This document shows, piece after piece, positions 27,070 through 38,520 of a stretch of 64,000 bases of DNA. Under the pieces are notes generated by a model. The model was not told the DNA's origin and did no database searches. It was given only the letters and a program-made list of their open reading frames with translations. Location of the stretch: positions 87,204-151,203 of the forward strand of contig DAIDMQ010000020.1 of NCBI GenBank assembly GCA_027448945.1, read 5' to 3'. A program made the position numbers and the translations under genes. The number at the start of each line of letters is the position of its first letter. The stretch's first letter is position 1. The stretch comes from Gallionellaceae bacterium (GTDB lineage: Bacteria > Pseudomonadota > Gammaproteobacteria > Burkholderiales > Gallionellaceae).

Positions 27070-28086
27070 ATGAGTAAGTTATTAATTGGATTGATGCTGG
27101 TATGCATATCGGTTAGTGATTCAGCATGGGCTGCCGGTAGCGACGAACTCTGGGAAATCACCAATAAGATGGAGATGGAAGGCATGCCATTTGCCATGCC
27201 CGGACAGACCAGCAAGGTTTGTATGCAGAAGGGCAAGCAAAACGATCCCGCCCAGGCGCTACCCAAGGACAAGGAGCAGAATTGCAAGATGTCCGATGTC
27301 AAGATGTCGGGTAACAAGACTAGTTGGAAAATGAGCTGCTCGGGTAAGGATCCCATGACGGGAGAGGGGGAAATGATATCGTCCAGCAGTAGCTATAGTG
27401 GCAAGGTCAAAATGCACTCGGCTGATGGCGATATGAACATGCGTTATGAGGGCAAGCGCATAGGCAGTTGCGATTATGCCAAGGATGGACCCGAAGCCAA
27501 ATTCACTGCGATGAAAAACGACATGGATGCCAAGTCGGAGCAGGAGCGTGTTAAAGAGTGCAAGAATGCAGTCGATGATGATTCTTATAGCCACTTCTTC
27601 AAGCCTGATTGCAGTTGGGCTAAGGATGCAAGTAGCAAAAAAGTTTGTGCCAATATGGCTTGCCCTGATTTCCGTCCTCAAATGTGTGATCGTATCGCCA
27701 AAAAATTATCCCTAGGCGATGACGGCTATGAGGAAATCGCAAACAACAAAGATGCGGTTAAATTGGCGAAAGAGTGCGGTCCGAGTTACGAGAAATCGAC
27801 CCGTGCATATTGCAACCGCCAGCTGCAGGCCAAGAACTATGGGAAGCTGGCCGCGCATTGCGATAAAGAATCCAAGCCTTTGTTCGACAAGAATTGCGCC
27901 GGTCGTGATTACACCGCCGCGATGGATAGCGCATATGGCCCAATCTGCCGCCGTTACGGTAAATGGAAGAATGCGCCGGCAGATGAGGGCGAACAAAGCG
28001 ACAATGGCGGTTCCTCTGCAGGCAGCAATCCTGCCAAATCCATATTGGATGGGGCGAAAAACCTAAAGGGACTATTCGGTTTCTGA
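27070..28086 (+). CDS. DUF3617-family secreted cysteine-rich protein
   Basis: A 338-residue protein with a signal peptide (about 22 residues, ending AWAA). The first 150 residues fit the DUF3617 family: GSDELWEITNKMEMEGMP, then K-V-C-M, and a core with C-K-M-S-D-V-K-M-S-G and YEGKRIGSCDY. The second half carries many cysteines (CSWAKDASSKKVCANMACPD, CGPSYEKS) without a recognised fold; it may be disulfide-rich in the periplasm. Two ATG codons (27067, 27070) are possible; 27070 gives better spacing to GGAGG at 27060-27064. It is inserted between sdhA and sdhB, and its function is unknown. Confidence 0.7.
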   Translation: MSKLLIGLMLVCISVSDSAWAAGSDELWEITNKMEMEGMPFAMPGQTSKVCMQKGKQNDPAQALPKDKEQNCKMSDVKMSGNKTSWKMSCSGKDPMTGEGEMISSSSSYSGKVKMHSADGDMNMRYEGKRIGSCDYAKDGPEAKFTAMKNDMDAKSEQERVKECKNAVDDDSYSHFFKPDCSWAKDASSKKVCANMACPDFRPQMCDRIAKKLSLGDDGYEEIANNKDAVKLAKECGPSYEKSTRAYCNRQLQAKNYGKLAAHCDKESKPLFDKNCAGRDYTAAMDSAYGPICRRYGKWKNAPADEGEQSDNGGSSAGSNPAKSILDGAKNLKGLFGF

Positions 28087-28090
28087 TTCT

Positions 28091-28891
28091 ATGCGGTGGT
28101 GGTTCCTTATCTGCTGTGGCTGTCTGAGCGTAATCGCGACGGCCACAGCCGCACCCCTTCCTTTTCAGGTGCAGGCAAGTGCCTATCTGGTTGAAGTCGA
28201 TCACCGGATACGCTGGCAACATCAGATTAATCAGCGGCTGGCGCCTGCCAGTCTGACCAAGCTGATGACAGTGTTGCTGTTGTCTGAGCACTATGACTCC
28301 CGACAGACTGTCACCATCAGTGCCGCTGCCGCAAGAGAGACAGGTTCTCGCTTGGGATTGCGTGCCGGGGAGGTTATGCGCGTTGAGGATTTACTTGCCG
28401 CCAGCCTGATCAATTCGGCCAATGACGCATGTCATGCACTTGCCGATCACATCGCAGGCGATCAGTCTCGTTTTGTACGTTTGATGAATCAGCGTGCCCG
28501 GGAGTGGGGTTTGCAAAATACGCATTTCACCAATGCCTGCGGCCACGATGATGTGCAGCATTACTCCTCGGTGCAAGACATGACGACGCTGGCACACAAA
28601 GTCATGGCTCAGCCGGCGTTGTTGGAACTGATGGCACGACGAACCCTGCAAATCGGCAATGCGGACGGAACCCGACACTTTGATTTGACCAATAAGAATG
28701 CCCTCATCGGCAGGCATGAAGGTGCCGTCGGTATGAAATCGGGATACACGCCCAAGGCGGGCAAGTGTCTGGTGGCACTGGTTCAGCGTGCAGGAGTGAC
28801 GATATTGCTGGTGATGTTGCACGACACCAATCGCTGGTGGGATGCTGCAGATATTCTGGATTTTGCCTATGCTCAATCGCATCATGATTGA
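28091..28891 (+). CDS. D-alanyl-D-alanine carboxypeptidase family protein (S11)
   Basis: A periplasmic penicillin-binding protein of the DacA/DacC type, 266 residues with a signal peptide (about 1-21). The three active-site motifs are ASLTKLM (SxxK), NSANDAC (SxN), and MKSGYTPKAG, where KTG is replaced by KSG. The family trims D-Ala from peptidoglycan pentapeptides. It lacks the long C-terminal domain and amphipathic anchor of PBP5, so it may be soluble. It sits between the DUF3617 gene and a TPR membrane protein within the sdh region. Confidence 0.85.
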   Translation: MRWWFLICCGCLSVIATATAAPLPFQVQASAYLVEVDHRIRWQHQINQRLAPASLTKLMTVLLLSEHYDSRQTVTISAAAARETGSRLGLRAGEVMRVEDLLAASLINSANDACHALADHIAGDQSRFVRLMNQRAREWGLQNTHFTNACGHDDVQHYSSVQDMTTLAHKVMAQPALLELMARRTLQIGNADGTRHFDLTNKNALIGRHEGAVGMKSGYTPKAGKCLVALVQRAGVTILLVMLHDTNRWWDAADILDFAYAQSHHD

Positions 28892-30215
28892 ACGTTACAG
28901 TCCATGGCTAATACTTGCATTGCTGCTACTGGCGTATGGAAGTACGCCCGGCACGCCTTTCCAATTCGACGACTATAACGTCATCGTCGCGGCACAGAGC
29001 GCACATGGTTACGCAGCTTGGTGGCATGACCTGGGTCATGGTCTGCGCCCATTACTCAAGCTAAGTTATGCAATGAACTGGGCGTCGGGTTCGGAGGTAT
29101 GGGGCTTCCATCTATTTAATCTGCTGCTGCATCTGGCCAACACACTGCTGGTCTACAAATTGGTTACGCAGGTATGTGTGCTGTCGGGCAGGTCATCGAT
29201 AGCCCCGTCTATCGGCGTCCTGAGTGCAGCCCTGTTCGCGCTACATCCGGCGCATACCGAGGCAGTCACCTATATCAGCGGTCGCTCGATCTCCCTGATG
29301 ACCATGTTCTATCTTGCCTCGGTGCTGTCCTATGCCCGGGGCCGCGAGCAGCAGAATAGTTTTCTCGTTTATATCGTCTCGCCCGTCTTATTCGTGCTTG
29401 CGGTCGCGAGTAAAGAAACCGCGCTCACCTTACCCTTTGCCATACTGCTGTGGGAAAGATGCTTCTATGTGGGTCGTTCTTGGCGCGAGGTCGGCAGAAA
29501 AATAGCTGTGCATGGCACGCTGTTACTCATCATGGTTATGGTGTTGCTGATGCAAGAGCGTTATTGGCAGATGATGGATTTCAGCGCAAATCTGCATAGT
29601 GTCATGGAAAATTTCTATACGCAGACCCATGCCATGACTTATTTGTTGGGGCAGCTGCTGATACCTTTACAACAGAACATCGACCCTGATCTTGCCGTGG
29701 TTAAAACATGGCAAGCAGTTTTTCCCGAAGTATTACTTTGGGTAACGCTGTTGGCTGTTGCTTGCGCCCAACGCTCCCGTTTGATGATATTCGCCCTGCT
29801 ATGGCTGTTGTTGCAGCTGTTTCCCATTTACGTGTTCTTGCCCAGACTGGATATCGCCAATGACAGGCAACTCTATCTTGCCGATTGGACGGTGCTGATG
29901 TTGATTGCTTTGATAATTTTCCGGGTGTTCAAGCAGGACAAGACACGTTATGTTTTTGTTTTGGTATTGTTGTTTTTTGCCGCGCTGGCAACGTGGTCGC
30001 GGAATCAGGATTATCGTAGTGAAATCGCGCTCTGGGAGGCAACGGTTCGGGCTTCGCCATACAAGGCCAGGCCACAAAACAACTTGGGCTATGCATATTT
30101 TCTTGATGGGCGAAAAACTGATGCGGAACGGGCTTATAGTGCTGCACTTAAAATCGATCCAAATTTTTGGCGGGCTGAAAATAATCTTCTACAGCTGCGC
30201 GAGAATCGGCAATAA
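28884..30215 (+). CDS. Polytopic membrane protein with C-terminal TPR (DUF1736/Tmtc-like)
   Basis: About 443 residues from ATG 28884 (ATG 28869 is also possible), overlapping the end of the previous gene. Around ten hydrophobic helices span residues 10-375. The luminal-type loop FQFDDYNVI near the start and HPAHTEAVTYISGRSI are typical of the PMT/Tmtc-like GT-C fold, where acidic residues in the first loop are catalytic. The last 60 residues contain a TPR-like unit, NNLGYAYFLDGRKTDAERAY. Such proteins may glycosylate envelope proteins from lipid-linked sugars; this is family inference only. Confidence 0.7.
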   Translation: MIERYSPWLILALLLLAYGSTPGTPFQFDDYNVIVAAQSAHGYAAWWHDLGHGLRPLLKLSYAMNWASGSEVWGFHLFNLLLHLANTLLVYKLVTQVCVLSGRSSIAPSIGVLSAALFALHPAHTEAVTYISGRSISLMTMFYLASVLSYARGREQQNSFLVYIVSPVLFVLAVASKETALTLPFAILLWERCFYVGRSWREVGRKIAVHGTLLLIMVMVLLMQERYWQMMDFSANLHSVMENFYTQTHAMTYLLGQLLIPLQQNIDPDLAVVKTWQAVFPEVLLWVTLLAVACAQRSRLMIFALLWLLLQLFPIYVFLPRLDIANDRQLYLADWTVLMLIALIIFRVFKQDKTRYVFVLVLLFFAALATWSRNQDYRSEIALWEATVRASPYKARPQNNLGYAYFLDGRKTDAERAYSAALKIDPNFWRAENNLLQLRENRQ

Positions 30216-30237
30216 TTCGGCAACGGAGGAGTGAGTC

Positions 30238-30933
30238 ATGCGTTTTTCAATTTACCGCTACAACCCAGACACCGATAGTGCGCCATACATGCGCGACTAT
30301 GAGCTCAAAATCGAGGCGGGTGACATGATGTTGCTGGATGCCTTGGTGATGTTAAAGCAGCAGGATGACAGCCTGTCTTTGCGTAAATCCTGCCGTGAAG
30401 GTGTGTGCGGTTCGGATGCCATGAATATCAATGGGCGTAACGGTTTGGCGTGCATCACGCCAATTTCGTCCCTAAAGCAACCCATAGTGTTGCGCCCGCT
30501 GCCGGGGCTGCCCGTGATACGCGATCTGATCGTCGATATGACGCAGTTCTTCAAACAATATCATTCGATCAAACCTTACCTTATCAACAACGATCCACCG
30601 CCCGAGACTGAGCGTTTGCAATCGCCCGAACAACGCGCGCATCTGAACGGTTTATACGAGTGCATCTTGTGCGGATGTTGCACGACCTCATGCCCCTCGT
30701 TCTGGTGGAATCCGGACAAATTTGTCGGCCCGGCCGGGCTGTTGCAAGCCTATCGATTCATCGCCGATACGCGTGACCAAGCCACCAGCGAACGTCTGGA
30801 TGATTTGGAAGACCCGTACCGTTTGTTCCGGTGCCACACCATTATGAATTGCGTGGATGTCTGTCCCAAGGAATTGAATCCTACCGAGGCGATAGGCAAC
30901 ATCAAAGATCTGATGATCAAACGCATGGTATGA
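30238..30933 (+). CDS. sdhB: Succinate dehydrogenase iron-sulfur subunit
   Basis: Carries electrons from SdhA to quinone. In 231 residues the cysteines for three clusters are present: SCREGVCGSDAM with the later AC for [2Fe-2S], CILCGCCTTSCPSFWW for [4Fe-4S], and FRCHTIMNCVDVCPKELNP for [3Fe-4S]. It is preceded by GGAGGA and overlaps sdhE by four bases. It is separated from sdhCDA by three unrelated genes on the same strand. Confidence 0.96.
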   Translation: MRFSIYRYNPDTDSAPYMRDYELKIEAGDMMLLDALVMLKQQDDSLSLRKSCREGVCGSDAMNINGRNGLACITPISSLKQPIVLRPLPGLPVIRDLIVDMTQFFKQYHSIKPYLINNDPPPETERLQSPEQRAHLNGLYECILCGCCTTSCPSFWWNPDKFVGPAGLLQAYRFIADTRDQATSERLDDLEDPYRLFRCHTIMNCVDVCPKELNPTEAIGNIKDLMIKRMV

Positions 30934-31220
30934 CGACTCCCGGCACATTAGATTTGGTGAAGGATGGAGCAACCCTGGCGAGTGACGAGGGCGCTTTGCG
31001 ACGTATGCAATGGCGCGCTCGACGAGGCTTGTTGGAATTGGATATTTTTTTACAACCATTTGTTGCGCAGCGATACTCGGGCTTGAGCGATGCAGAGAAG
31101 TTGGTATTCGAAGAACTACTCGATCTGCCGGATAACACGCTCTGGGATATGATGTCGGGCAGAGTAATCAACGAAGATTTAGCACGGGCCAGTTTGTTGG
31201 AAATGATTAAAACATTGTAA
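30930..31220 (+). CDS. sdhE: Succinate dehydrogenase assembly factor SdhE
   Basis: A 96-residue protein that promotes covalent attachment of FAD to SdhA. The defining RGxxE motif is RGLLELD at residues 32-38 within [13 protein letters not shown], and the small helical domain continues with [18 protein letters not shown]. The start ATG overlaps the sdhB stop (ATGA). Its place between sdhB and gltA supports the call. The first 20 residues are an extra N-terminal extension. Confidence 0.92.
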   Translation: MTTPGTLDLVKDGATLASDEGALRRMQWRARRGLLELDIFLQPFVAQRYSGLSDAEKLVFEELLDLPDNTLWDMMSGRVINEDLARASLLEMIKTL

Positions 31221-31240
31221 TTGCAGAGATGGGAATCAAT

Positions 31241-32527
31241 ATGGAAAAGCAACGTGTCGCGACCCTGACTTTAGATGATGGCCGCAGTATAGAACTGCCT
31301 ATGATGTCAGGTACTTTAGGTCCGGATGTTATCGACATCCATGGATTGAGTAAGCTGGGTATCTTTACCTTTGACCCGGCATTCTTCTCTACCGCAAGTT
31401 GTACCTCGGAGATTACCTTCATTGATGGTGAAGAGGGTTTGCTTTACTACCGTGGTTATCCAATAGAGCAGTTGGCCAAAAATTCAGATTTTCTCGAAGT
31501 GTGCTACCTGCTATTGAATGGTGACTTACCGAATGCCGAGCAGAAGCAAGAGTTCAATACTTTGATTACGCATCACACCATGGTCCATGACCAGTTGGCG
31601 CGCTTCTACAATGGTTTCCGTCGTGATGCGCACCCTATGGCAGTGATGGTCGGTGTAGTCGGTGCACTTTCCGCCTTCTATCACGACTCTTTGGATATTA
31701 ATAATCCGCAGCATAGGGCGGTGTCCGCTCAGCGCCTATTAGCCAAAGTACCTACCATCGCCGCGATGTCGCATAAGTACAACATCGGCGAACCCTTTAT
31801 GTACCCGAAGAATAAATTCACCTTCGTGGAGAACTTCATGTACATGATGTTCGCGACGCCGGCGGAGGAATACGTGCCCAATCCGACATTGGTGCGAGCC
31901 TTGGAACGTATATTCATACTGCATGCGGATCATGAGCAGAATGCATCCACTTCTACCGTGCGACTGGCGGGCTCCAGCGGTGCCAATCCATTCGCTTGCG
32001 TAGCCTCGGGTATCGCAGCTTTGTGGGGCCCGGCACACGGCGGTGCTAACGAGGCGGCACTGAAGATGTTAGAGGAGATTGGCGATATCTCAAATGTCGA
32101 TGAATATGTGCAAGGTGTTAAAGACAAGAAGTATCGTCTGATGGGCTTCGGCCACCGCGTATACAAAAACATGGACCCTCGTGCTTCGGTGATGCGTGAG
32201 ACCTGCTACGAAGTACTTAAAGAGTTGGGTCTGGAGAACGATAAGCTGTTCAAGCTCGCAATGGCGCTGGAAAAGATTGCATTGAGCGACCCATACTTCA
32301 TCGAACGTAAACTCTACCCCAACGTGGACTTCTATTCCGGCATCGTTTTGCGTGCGCTGGGTATCCCGACCAACATGTTCACCGTGATCTTTGCTGTGGG
32401 ACGTACCATAGGCTGGATATCACAATGGAATGAGATGATTGCCGACAAGGGCCAGAAAATCGGTCGCCCACGCCAGCTATATATAGGCGAGAAGCGCCGT
32501 GACTATGTGGCAGTGAATCAAAGGTGA
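31241..32527 (+). CDS. gltA: Citrate synthase
   Basis: Condenses acetyl-CoA and oxaloacetate. The 428-residue length fits the hexameric, NADH-sensitive Gram-negative type. Catalytic segments are [41 protein letters not shown] and FYSGIVL with the catalytic Asp nearby. ATG 31241 is chosen because GATGGGA precedes it by a suitable distance; ATG 31229 is in frame but has poor spacing. Its stop overlaps the GTG start of sucA. Confidence 0.95.
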   Translation: MEKQRVATLTLDDGRSIELPMMSGTLGPDVIDIHGLSKLGIFTFDPAFFSTASCTSEITFIDGEEGLLYYRGYPIEQLAKNSDFLEVCYLLLNGDLPNAEQKQEFNTLITHHTMVHDQLARFYNGFRRDAHPMAVMVGVVGALSAFYHDSLDINNPQHRAVSAQRLLAKVPTIAAMSHKYNIGEPFMYPKNKFTFVENFMYMMFATPAEEYVPNPTLVRALERIFILHADHEQNASTSTVRLAGSSGANPFACVASGIAALWGPAHGGANEAALKMLEEIGDISNVDEYVQGVKDKKYRLMGFGHRVYKNMDPRASVMRETCYEVLKELGLENDKLFKLAMALEKIALSDPYFIERKLYPNVDFYSGIVLRALGIPTNMFTVIFAVGRTIGWISQWNEMIADKGQKIGRPRQLYIGEKRRDYVAVNQR

Positions 32528-35380
32528 GCGAAAATTACAATCGGCAGATGCAGGACAGCTCATTGCTGTTTGGCATCAATGCGCCATTCATAGAGGCGTT
32601 GTACGAGCGTTATCTGCAAGATCCCGGCAGTGTGCCGGTGCAGTGGCATCATTATTTTGACCAGCTGCAAAGCGCGCAATCAGGCCCCGCCGATGTGGCG
32701 CATAGCCCGATACAAAAGGCTTTTGAGGCTATGCCGAAAGTGGCGGCGGCCAATCTCTTGCCGCCTGACGCGGAGTTGGAACGCAAGCAAGTCAAAGTGC
32801 TGCAACTCATCAACGCACATCGCTTCCTGGGGGTACGGGTCGCCAATCTGGATCCTTTGAACCGTCATGCCAAACCGCTAGTGCCGGAGCTCGACCCGGC
32901 TTATTACGAGTTCAGCGAGTCGGACATGGACACCACCTTTGATACCGGTTCGCTGGTGGGGGGCGCGCGCATGACGCTGCGCGAGATTCTGCTGCTGTTG
33001 CGCCAAACCTATTGCGAGAGCATCGGTGCGGAATATATGTACATCAGCGATATCACACAAAAGCGCTGGATACAGAACAGGTTGGAGAGTGTACGGGGCA
33101 TCGCCGGTTATGACGCGGCCAAGCGTAAACACATACTCGAATATCTCAGTGCCGCCGAAACACTCGAACGTTATTTGCACACTAAATTCGTGGGTCAAAA
33201 GCGTTTCTCGCTCGAAGGCGGCGAGACGCTGATTCCCTTGTTGGACCATATGTTGCAACGCAGCGGTGCGCAGGGTGTGAACGAGGCTGTCATCGGTATG
33301 GCGCATCGCGGCCGCCTCAATGTCCTGGTGAACATACTGGGCAAACAACCCTCGATGCTGTTTGCCGAATTTGAAGGCATACATGCGGAACACCTGACTT
33401 CGGGCGACGTTAAATATCACCAGGGTTTCTCTGCGGATATTGCAACGCCGGGCGGGGAGATGCATGTGGTGCTGGCCTTCAATCCCTCGCATTTGGAGAT
33501 CGTCAATCCTGTCGTCGAAGGCTCGGTGCGTGCCCGCCAGCAACGTCTCAAGGACTTTGAGGGCGATAAAGTGCTGCCCATCTTGCTGCATGGCGATGCG
33601 GCTTTCGGCGGTCAAGGCGTGATACAGGAGACCTTGGGGATGTCGCAATTGCGCGGCTTCCGCACCGGCGGTACGTTGCACGTCATCATCAATAACCAGA
33701 TTGGTTTCACCGCATCAGACTCAAGAGATACGCGTTCCACCAATCATTGTAGCGATGTGGCAAAGATGATAGATGCGCCAATCTTTCATGTGAATGCGGA
33801 CGATCCGGAGGCGGTGCTGCTGGTCACCGAGATCGCGCTCGACTATCGCATGAAGTTCCATCGCGATGTCGTGATAGACATGGTGTGCTTCAGAAAACTG
33901 GGACACAACGAGCAGGACGAACCGCTGGTTACCCAGCCTTTCATGTACCGTTACATCCGCAAGCATCCCGGCACACGCGCGGTCTACGCTGAACGCTTGT
34001 TGCAAGATGGCATCATCAAAGCGGGCGACTCCGATGAAATCGTGGCGAACTATCGCTTGGCTATGGATAGCGGGCAAAACTCCTTACATCCCGTACTGGA
34101 TAAGCCCAAAGGCAAGATCACCACCGACTGGACACCCTACAAAGGGGATATCCGTTGGGATATGCCCGTGAACACCACTGTTTCGGTAGCAAAGTTGCAG
34201 CAATTATCCGCGCCACTTGTCACTGTGCCCGAGGGTTTCCTGTTGCAATCCCGGGTACAAAAAATCGTGGATGACCGGGCTGCCATGGCCAAGGGTGAAT
34301 TGCCCCTGGATTGGGGGATGGCAGAGAATTTGGCTTATGCCACTTTGCTGACCGAGGGCTATCCGGTTCGCCTGTGCGGACAAGACAGCCAGCGCGGAAC
34401 CTTCTTCCACAGACATGCGACATGGCATGACCAGAATCGCACCGTGTGGCACGAAGGGGCATATACCCCCTTGCAGCATCTGACACCCGATCAGGCCAGC
34501 TTCATGGTCATAGACTCCTTCCTGTCCGAGGAAGCGGTATTGGGTTTTGAATATGGTTATGCAACGGCAAGGCCAAATTCATTGGTACTGTGGGAAGCCC
34601 AGTTCGGTGACTTTGCGAACGGTGCCCAAGTCGTCATAGACCAGTTCATCGCCTCGGGCGAAGTGAAATGGGGCAGATTGTGCGGACTGGTGATGTTGTT
34701 GCCGCATGGTTATGAAGGGCAGGGGGCGGAACACTCGTCGGGTCGCATCGAGCGCTATTTGCAACTCTGTGCGGATTACAACATTCAAGTTTGCATTCCC
34801 TCTTCTGCGGCACAGATGTTCCATCTTTTGCGTCGCCAGATGTTGCGGCCATACCGTAAGCCGCTGATCATTTTCACCCCCAAAAGTCTGTTACGCAGCA
34901 AAGATGCGGCCTCCCCGTTGAGCGACTTCGCGCAGGGCGGTTTTCAGCCGGTGATGCCGGAGGTGGAAGCGATAAATGCGAACACAGTGAGACGTATCAT
35001 CGCCTGCAGCGGCAAGGTGTATTACGAACTGGTTGCGGCACGCAAGGCTAAGCAGATCGCAGACATGGCCATCATACGCATAGAGCAACTCTATCCCTTC
35101 CCGCACCGGGACTTTGCGGCGCAGGTGGCAGCCTATCCGAATGCCACAGAGTTCCTATGGTGTCAGGAAGAGCCCGGCAATCAGGGCGCTTGGCATCGTA
35201 TCCAACACTATCTGCTGCGGCATCTGCGTAAAGGCATGCGTTTGGATTACGCCTTGCGGCCTTCTTCTGCCGCACCCGCCGCAGGTTATCTGGCCGTGCA
35301 TCAGGAACAACAAAAAGCAGTGATTGACGCGGCCTTCCGCGACGATCTTGATATCAAACCCCATCGAGGAGTGCCGCAAC

Positions 35381-35394
<14 letters not shown>
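32524..35394 (+). CDS. sucA: 2-oxoglutarate dehydrogenase E1 component
   Basis: The thiamine-diphosphate subunit that decarboxylates 2-oxoglutarate, 956 residues. The N-terminal [20 protein letters not shown] binds E2. [27 protein letters not shown] and NNQIGFT are cofactor and active-site regions, and the C-terminal [15 protein letters not shown] [17 protein letters not shown] is conserved. The GTG start overlaps the gltA stop (GTGA); ATG 32548 is an alternative. It overlaps sucB by 14 bp. Confidence 0.95.
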
Positions 35395-36538
<1,144 letters not shown>

Positions 36539-36551
36539 GCCAACATTCATC

Positions 36552-37547
36552 ATGGATAAATTCTCTGCATATCAGCTGATAGAACAAGAAGGAAAGTCTG
36601 CAGGCCGCTTTGTCGAACTCAGTCTGGATGAGTTGGATAAGGGCGAAGTCCTCATCCGTGCATGCTATTCCAGCGTGAATTACAAGGACGCCTTGGCCGC
36701 ACTCGGTGCGGGCAAGGTGATACGCCGTTTCCCCTGTGTAGGCGGGATAGATGTTTCCGGCGTGGTGGAAAGCTCAAGCGACGCGCGTTTCAAGGCCGGA
36801 GATCAAGTGCTCGTCACCGGCTATGACATGGGCGTGGCGCATGACGGCGGTTATGCCGAATATGTGCGCGTACCTGCAGATTGGGTCGTGCCTTTACCCG
36901 AGGGATTATCATTATTTGATGCGATGGCCTTGGGGACAGCGGGTTATACCGCAGGATTGGCGATACACAAGCTGGAGCAAAATGAACTGTGCCCGGCAAG
37001 CGGTAAAGTCATCGTCACCGGAGCGACTGGCGGCGTGTCCAGTTTGGCAATCCAGATGCTGGCGCAGCGCGGCTATCATGTCGTTGCTTTGACCGGCAAG
37101 GACGAAGAGCATGATTACCTTAAAACCATAGGCGCCAGCGAGATACTGTCCCGCAATGACTTGCTCATGGGTACGCGTCCGTTGGAAAAAACGCTGTGGG
37201 CGGGTGCACTCGACTCGGTAGGCGGGGATACGCTGGCTTGGTTGACCCGCACCATGCAACAAGACGGTTCTATCGCCAGCTTTGGCAATGCGGGCGGATT
37301 CGCACTGAACATAACCGTGTTGCCGTTCATATTGCGCGGTGTGCGATTGTTGGGGGTTGATTCGGCAGCAACACCTATGAAATTACGCGCACATATCTGG
37401 CAACGCTTGGCTACCGATTTATATCCCAAACAAATCGCAACCATCACTGAAAAAGTGCACTTTACTGATTTGCCAAATATTTTCCCTAAATTTTTGCAGG
37501 GAAAGCAGCGCGGCCGCATTGTAGTGAGTATTCAAGACGAATCTTAG
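36552..37547 (+). CDS. MDR-family oxidoreductase, AcuI/YhdH-like (acrylyl-CoA reductase type)
   Basis: An NADPH-dependent medium-chain reductase of 331 residues without zinc ligands. The order matches YhdH: SSVNYKDALAALGAGKVIRRF, GGIDVSGVV, GYAEYVRVPADWVVPLP, the Rossmann motif VTGATGGVSSLAIQML, and FGNAGGFALN. YhdH/AcuI reduces acrylyl-CoA to propionyl-CoA and protects against toxic acrylate derivatives. It begins 13 bp after sucB, so it may be expressed with the TCA genes. Confidence 0.85.
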   Translation: MDKFSAYQLIEQEGKSAGRFVELSLDELDKGEVLIRACYSSVNYKDALAALGAGKVIRRFPCVGGIDVSGVVESSSDARFKAGDQVLVTGYDMGVAHDGGYAEYVRVPADWVVPLPEGLSLFDAMALGTAGYTAGLAIHKLEQNELCPASGKVIVTGATGGVSSLAIQMLAQRGYHVVALTGKDEEHDYLKTIGASEILSRNDLLMGTRPLEKTLWAGALDSVGGDTLAWLTRTMQQDGSIASFGNAGGFALNITVLPFILRGVRLLGVDSAATPMKLRAHIWQRLATDLYPKQIATITEKVHFTDLPNIFPKFLQGKQRGRIVVSIQDES

Positions 37548-37550
37548 TGT

Positions 37551-37556
37551 TATAAT
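37551..37556 (+). promoter_or_regulatory. Likely -10 element of the tRNA-Leu gene
   Basis: A consensus TATAAT lies 24 bp before the mature tRNA 5' end, within the end region of the yhdH-like gene, and is followed by a GC-rich discriminator (CTCGGGC), as in stable-RNA promoters. No convincing -35 hexamer was found at 16-18 bp. Confidence 0.55.
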
Positions 37557-37580
37557 CTCGGGCTACTGCTGGAGTACAGC

Positions 37581-37665
37581 GCGAAAGTGGCGGAATTGGT
37601 AGACGCACTGGATTTAGGTTCCAGCGCCGCAAGGCGTGAGAGTTCGAGTCTCTCCTTTCGCACCA
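37581..37665 (+). tRNA. tRNA-Leu (anticodon UAG)
   Basis: An 85-base tRNA with encoded CCA. The acceptor arms GCGAAAG and CTTTCGC pair, followed by A and CCA. The anticodon stem CTGGA/TCCAG encloses TTTAGGT, giving anticodon TAG. The long variable arm (GCCGCAAGGCG region) is that of a type II tRNA, and GTTCGAGTC is the T-arm. It decodes CUA and related Leu codons. The polysaccharide island starts a few hundred bases further right. Confidence 0.95.
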
Positions 37666-37949
37666 GTATGTATATATATCATCTCATCATTCTGCATCAC
37701 CAATCACTCAAAATATCAGCAAATACCCGGCTTGGGTCGCATGACCTACCGTGTATCATGCCGCGCAAATATTCGCTTGATATCTCGTGCCTAAGCGTCA
37801 GCGATCGCTGAGTCTGGGCAATTTTTCACGCTTTTTCCCTTCGTGTCGCCGCTTGACGCGTGTCCTCTGAATCCTTGGTTAGTAGCATAGGTAATTCGTT
37901 GTTTCAGTAACTCTGACCAACTTGATTGGATGCAATCATCACGCAAAAA

Positions 37950-37980
37950 AATGCCCCTAAACCACACGGCTAGGGGCATT
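37950..37980 (-). terminator. Orphan rho-independent terminator
   Basis: Inverted arms AATGCCCCTA and TAGGGGCATT (10 bp) enclose an 11-base loop, and on the minus strand the hairpin runs into at least six T. It would end a leftward transcript, yet no leftward gene is visible to its right within the spacer. It may be left over from a lost gene. Confidence 0.65.
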
Positions 37981-38109
37981 GAAATATCTCAAGCACTTTG
38001 GGTCTCAAGATGACACGCTTAGGGAGGAGAAGCGTGATGCGGCTTACGCTGCATACCGGTATGGATTGCCCGCCACAAAAAAAGTTCACCCCGTCAAAAA
38101 ATATTTTGT

Positions 38110-38208
38110 CACGCAATCACGCAGCAAAAAGCACTGCTATTGCTGAATGAAGAAGTAGGCAGTGGCTGTACGGGGCTAAAGCCCCAACACCACACGCTCA
38201 AACCCGAC
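38110..38208 (-). repeat. 99-bp repeat, left copy (inverted relative to 63509-63607)
   Basis: A 99-bp non-coding sequence that matches the reverse complement of 63509-63607 at 88 of 99 positions by hand alignment, with no gaps. It includes a REP-like hairpin GGGGC-TAAA-GCCCC and ends CACACGCTCAAACCCGAC. The two copies bracket the whole polysaccharide island. Confidence 0.85.
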
Positions 38209-38520
38209 AACATACGATATATCAGGGCGAAATTGGAATTACATAGGCAATCTGGCTTATATCTATTTTCACTGATATTGGGTATCCTGCGCGCCCTTCA
38301 AAAAGGCATATTTCGGAGACTAGGTCATTGTAAAATAGTCCCTTTGATTGGATGTGCTAAGAAGTACTGATGTTACTAAGTGACTGGACCATCCGGTCTG
38401 CACTTGCAAGTAAATCTCCCAAGATCAACCTTCTGACTGATGTGCCCTAAAGGCACGGGTCGAACGTGCTTGTGTGCATAAGGTGCATCAAGTAGCGAGA
38501 ATTTAACAAACATAGGAATT

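Larger units (their letters stand above)
37666..38520. other. 855-bp non-coding spacer between tRNA-Leu and the polysaccharide island
   Basis: No convincing gene is seen on either strand. It holds an orphan terminator-like hairpin (37950-37980), the left copy of a 99-bp repeat (38110-38208), and a small hairpin GTGCC-CTAAA-GGCAC at about 38439-38453. A minus-strand frame at 37791-37979 has no recognisable product. The promoter of cysQ should lie in the last 150 bp. Confidence 0.6.

Noticed and set aside
37791..37979. 62-codon minus-strand frame in the spacer after tRNA-Leu
   Set aside because: It has no recognisable domain or good ribosome site, and it overlaps the orphan terminator; coding is not supported.
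37581..38208. tRNA-Leu as the attachment site of an integrative element carrying the glycan island
   Set aside because: No integrase gene is present, and the tRNA 3' end is not repeated at the far side of the island within the window.
38110..38208. The 99-bp repeats as part of a CRISPR array
   Set aside because: There are only two full copies 25 kb apart in opposite orientation and no short regular spacers; no cas genes are present in the window.
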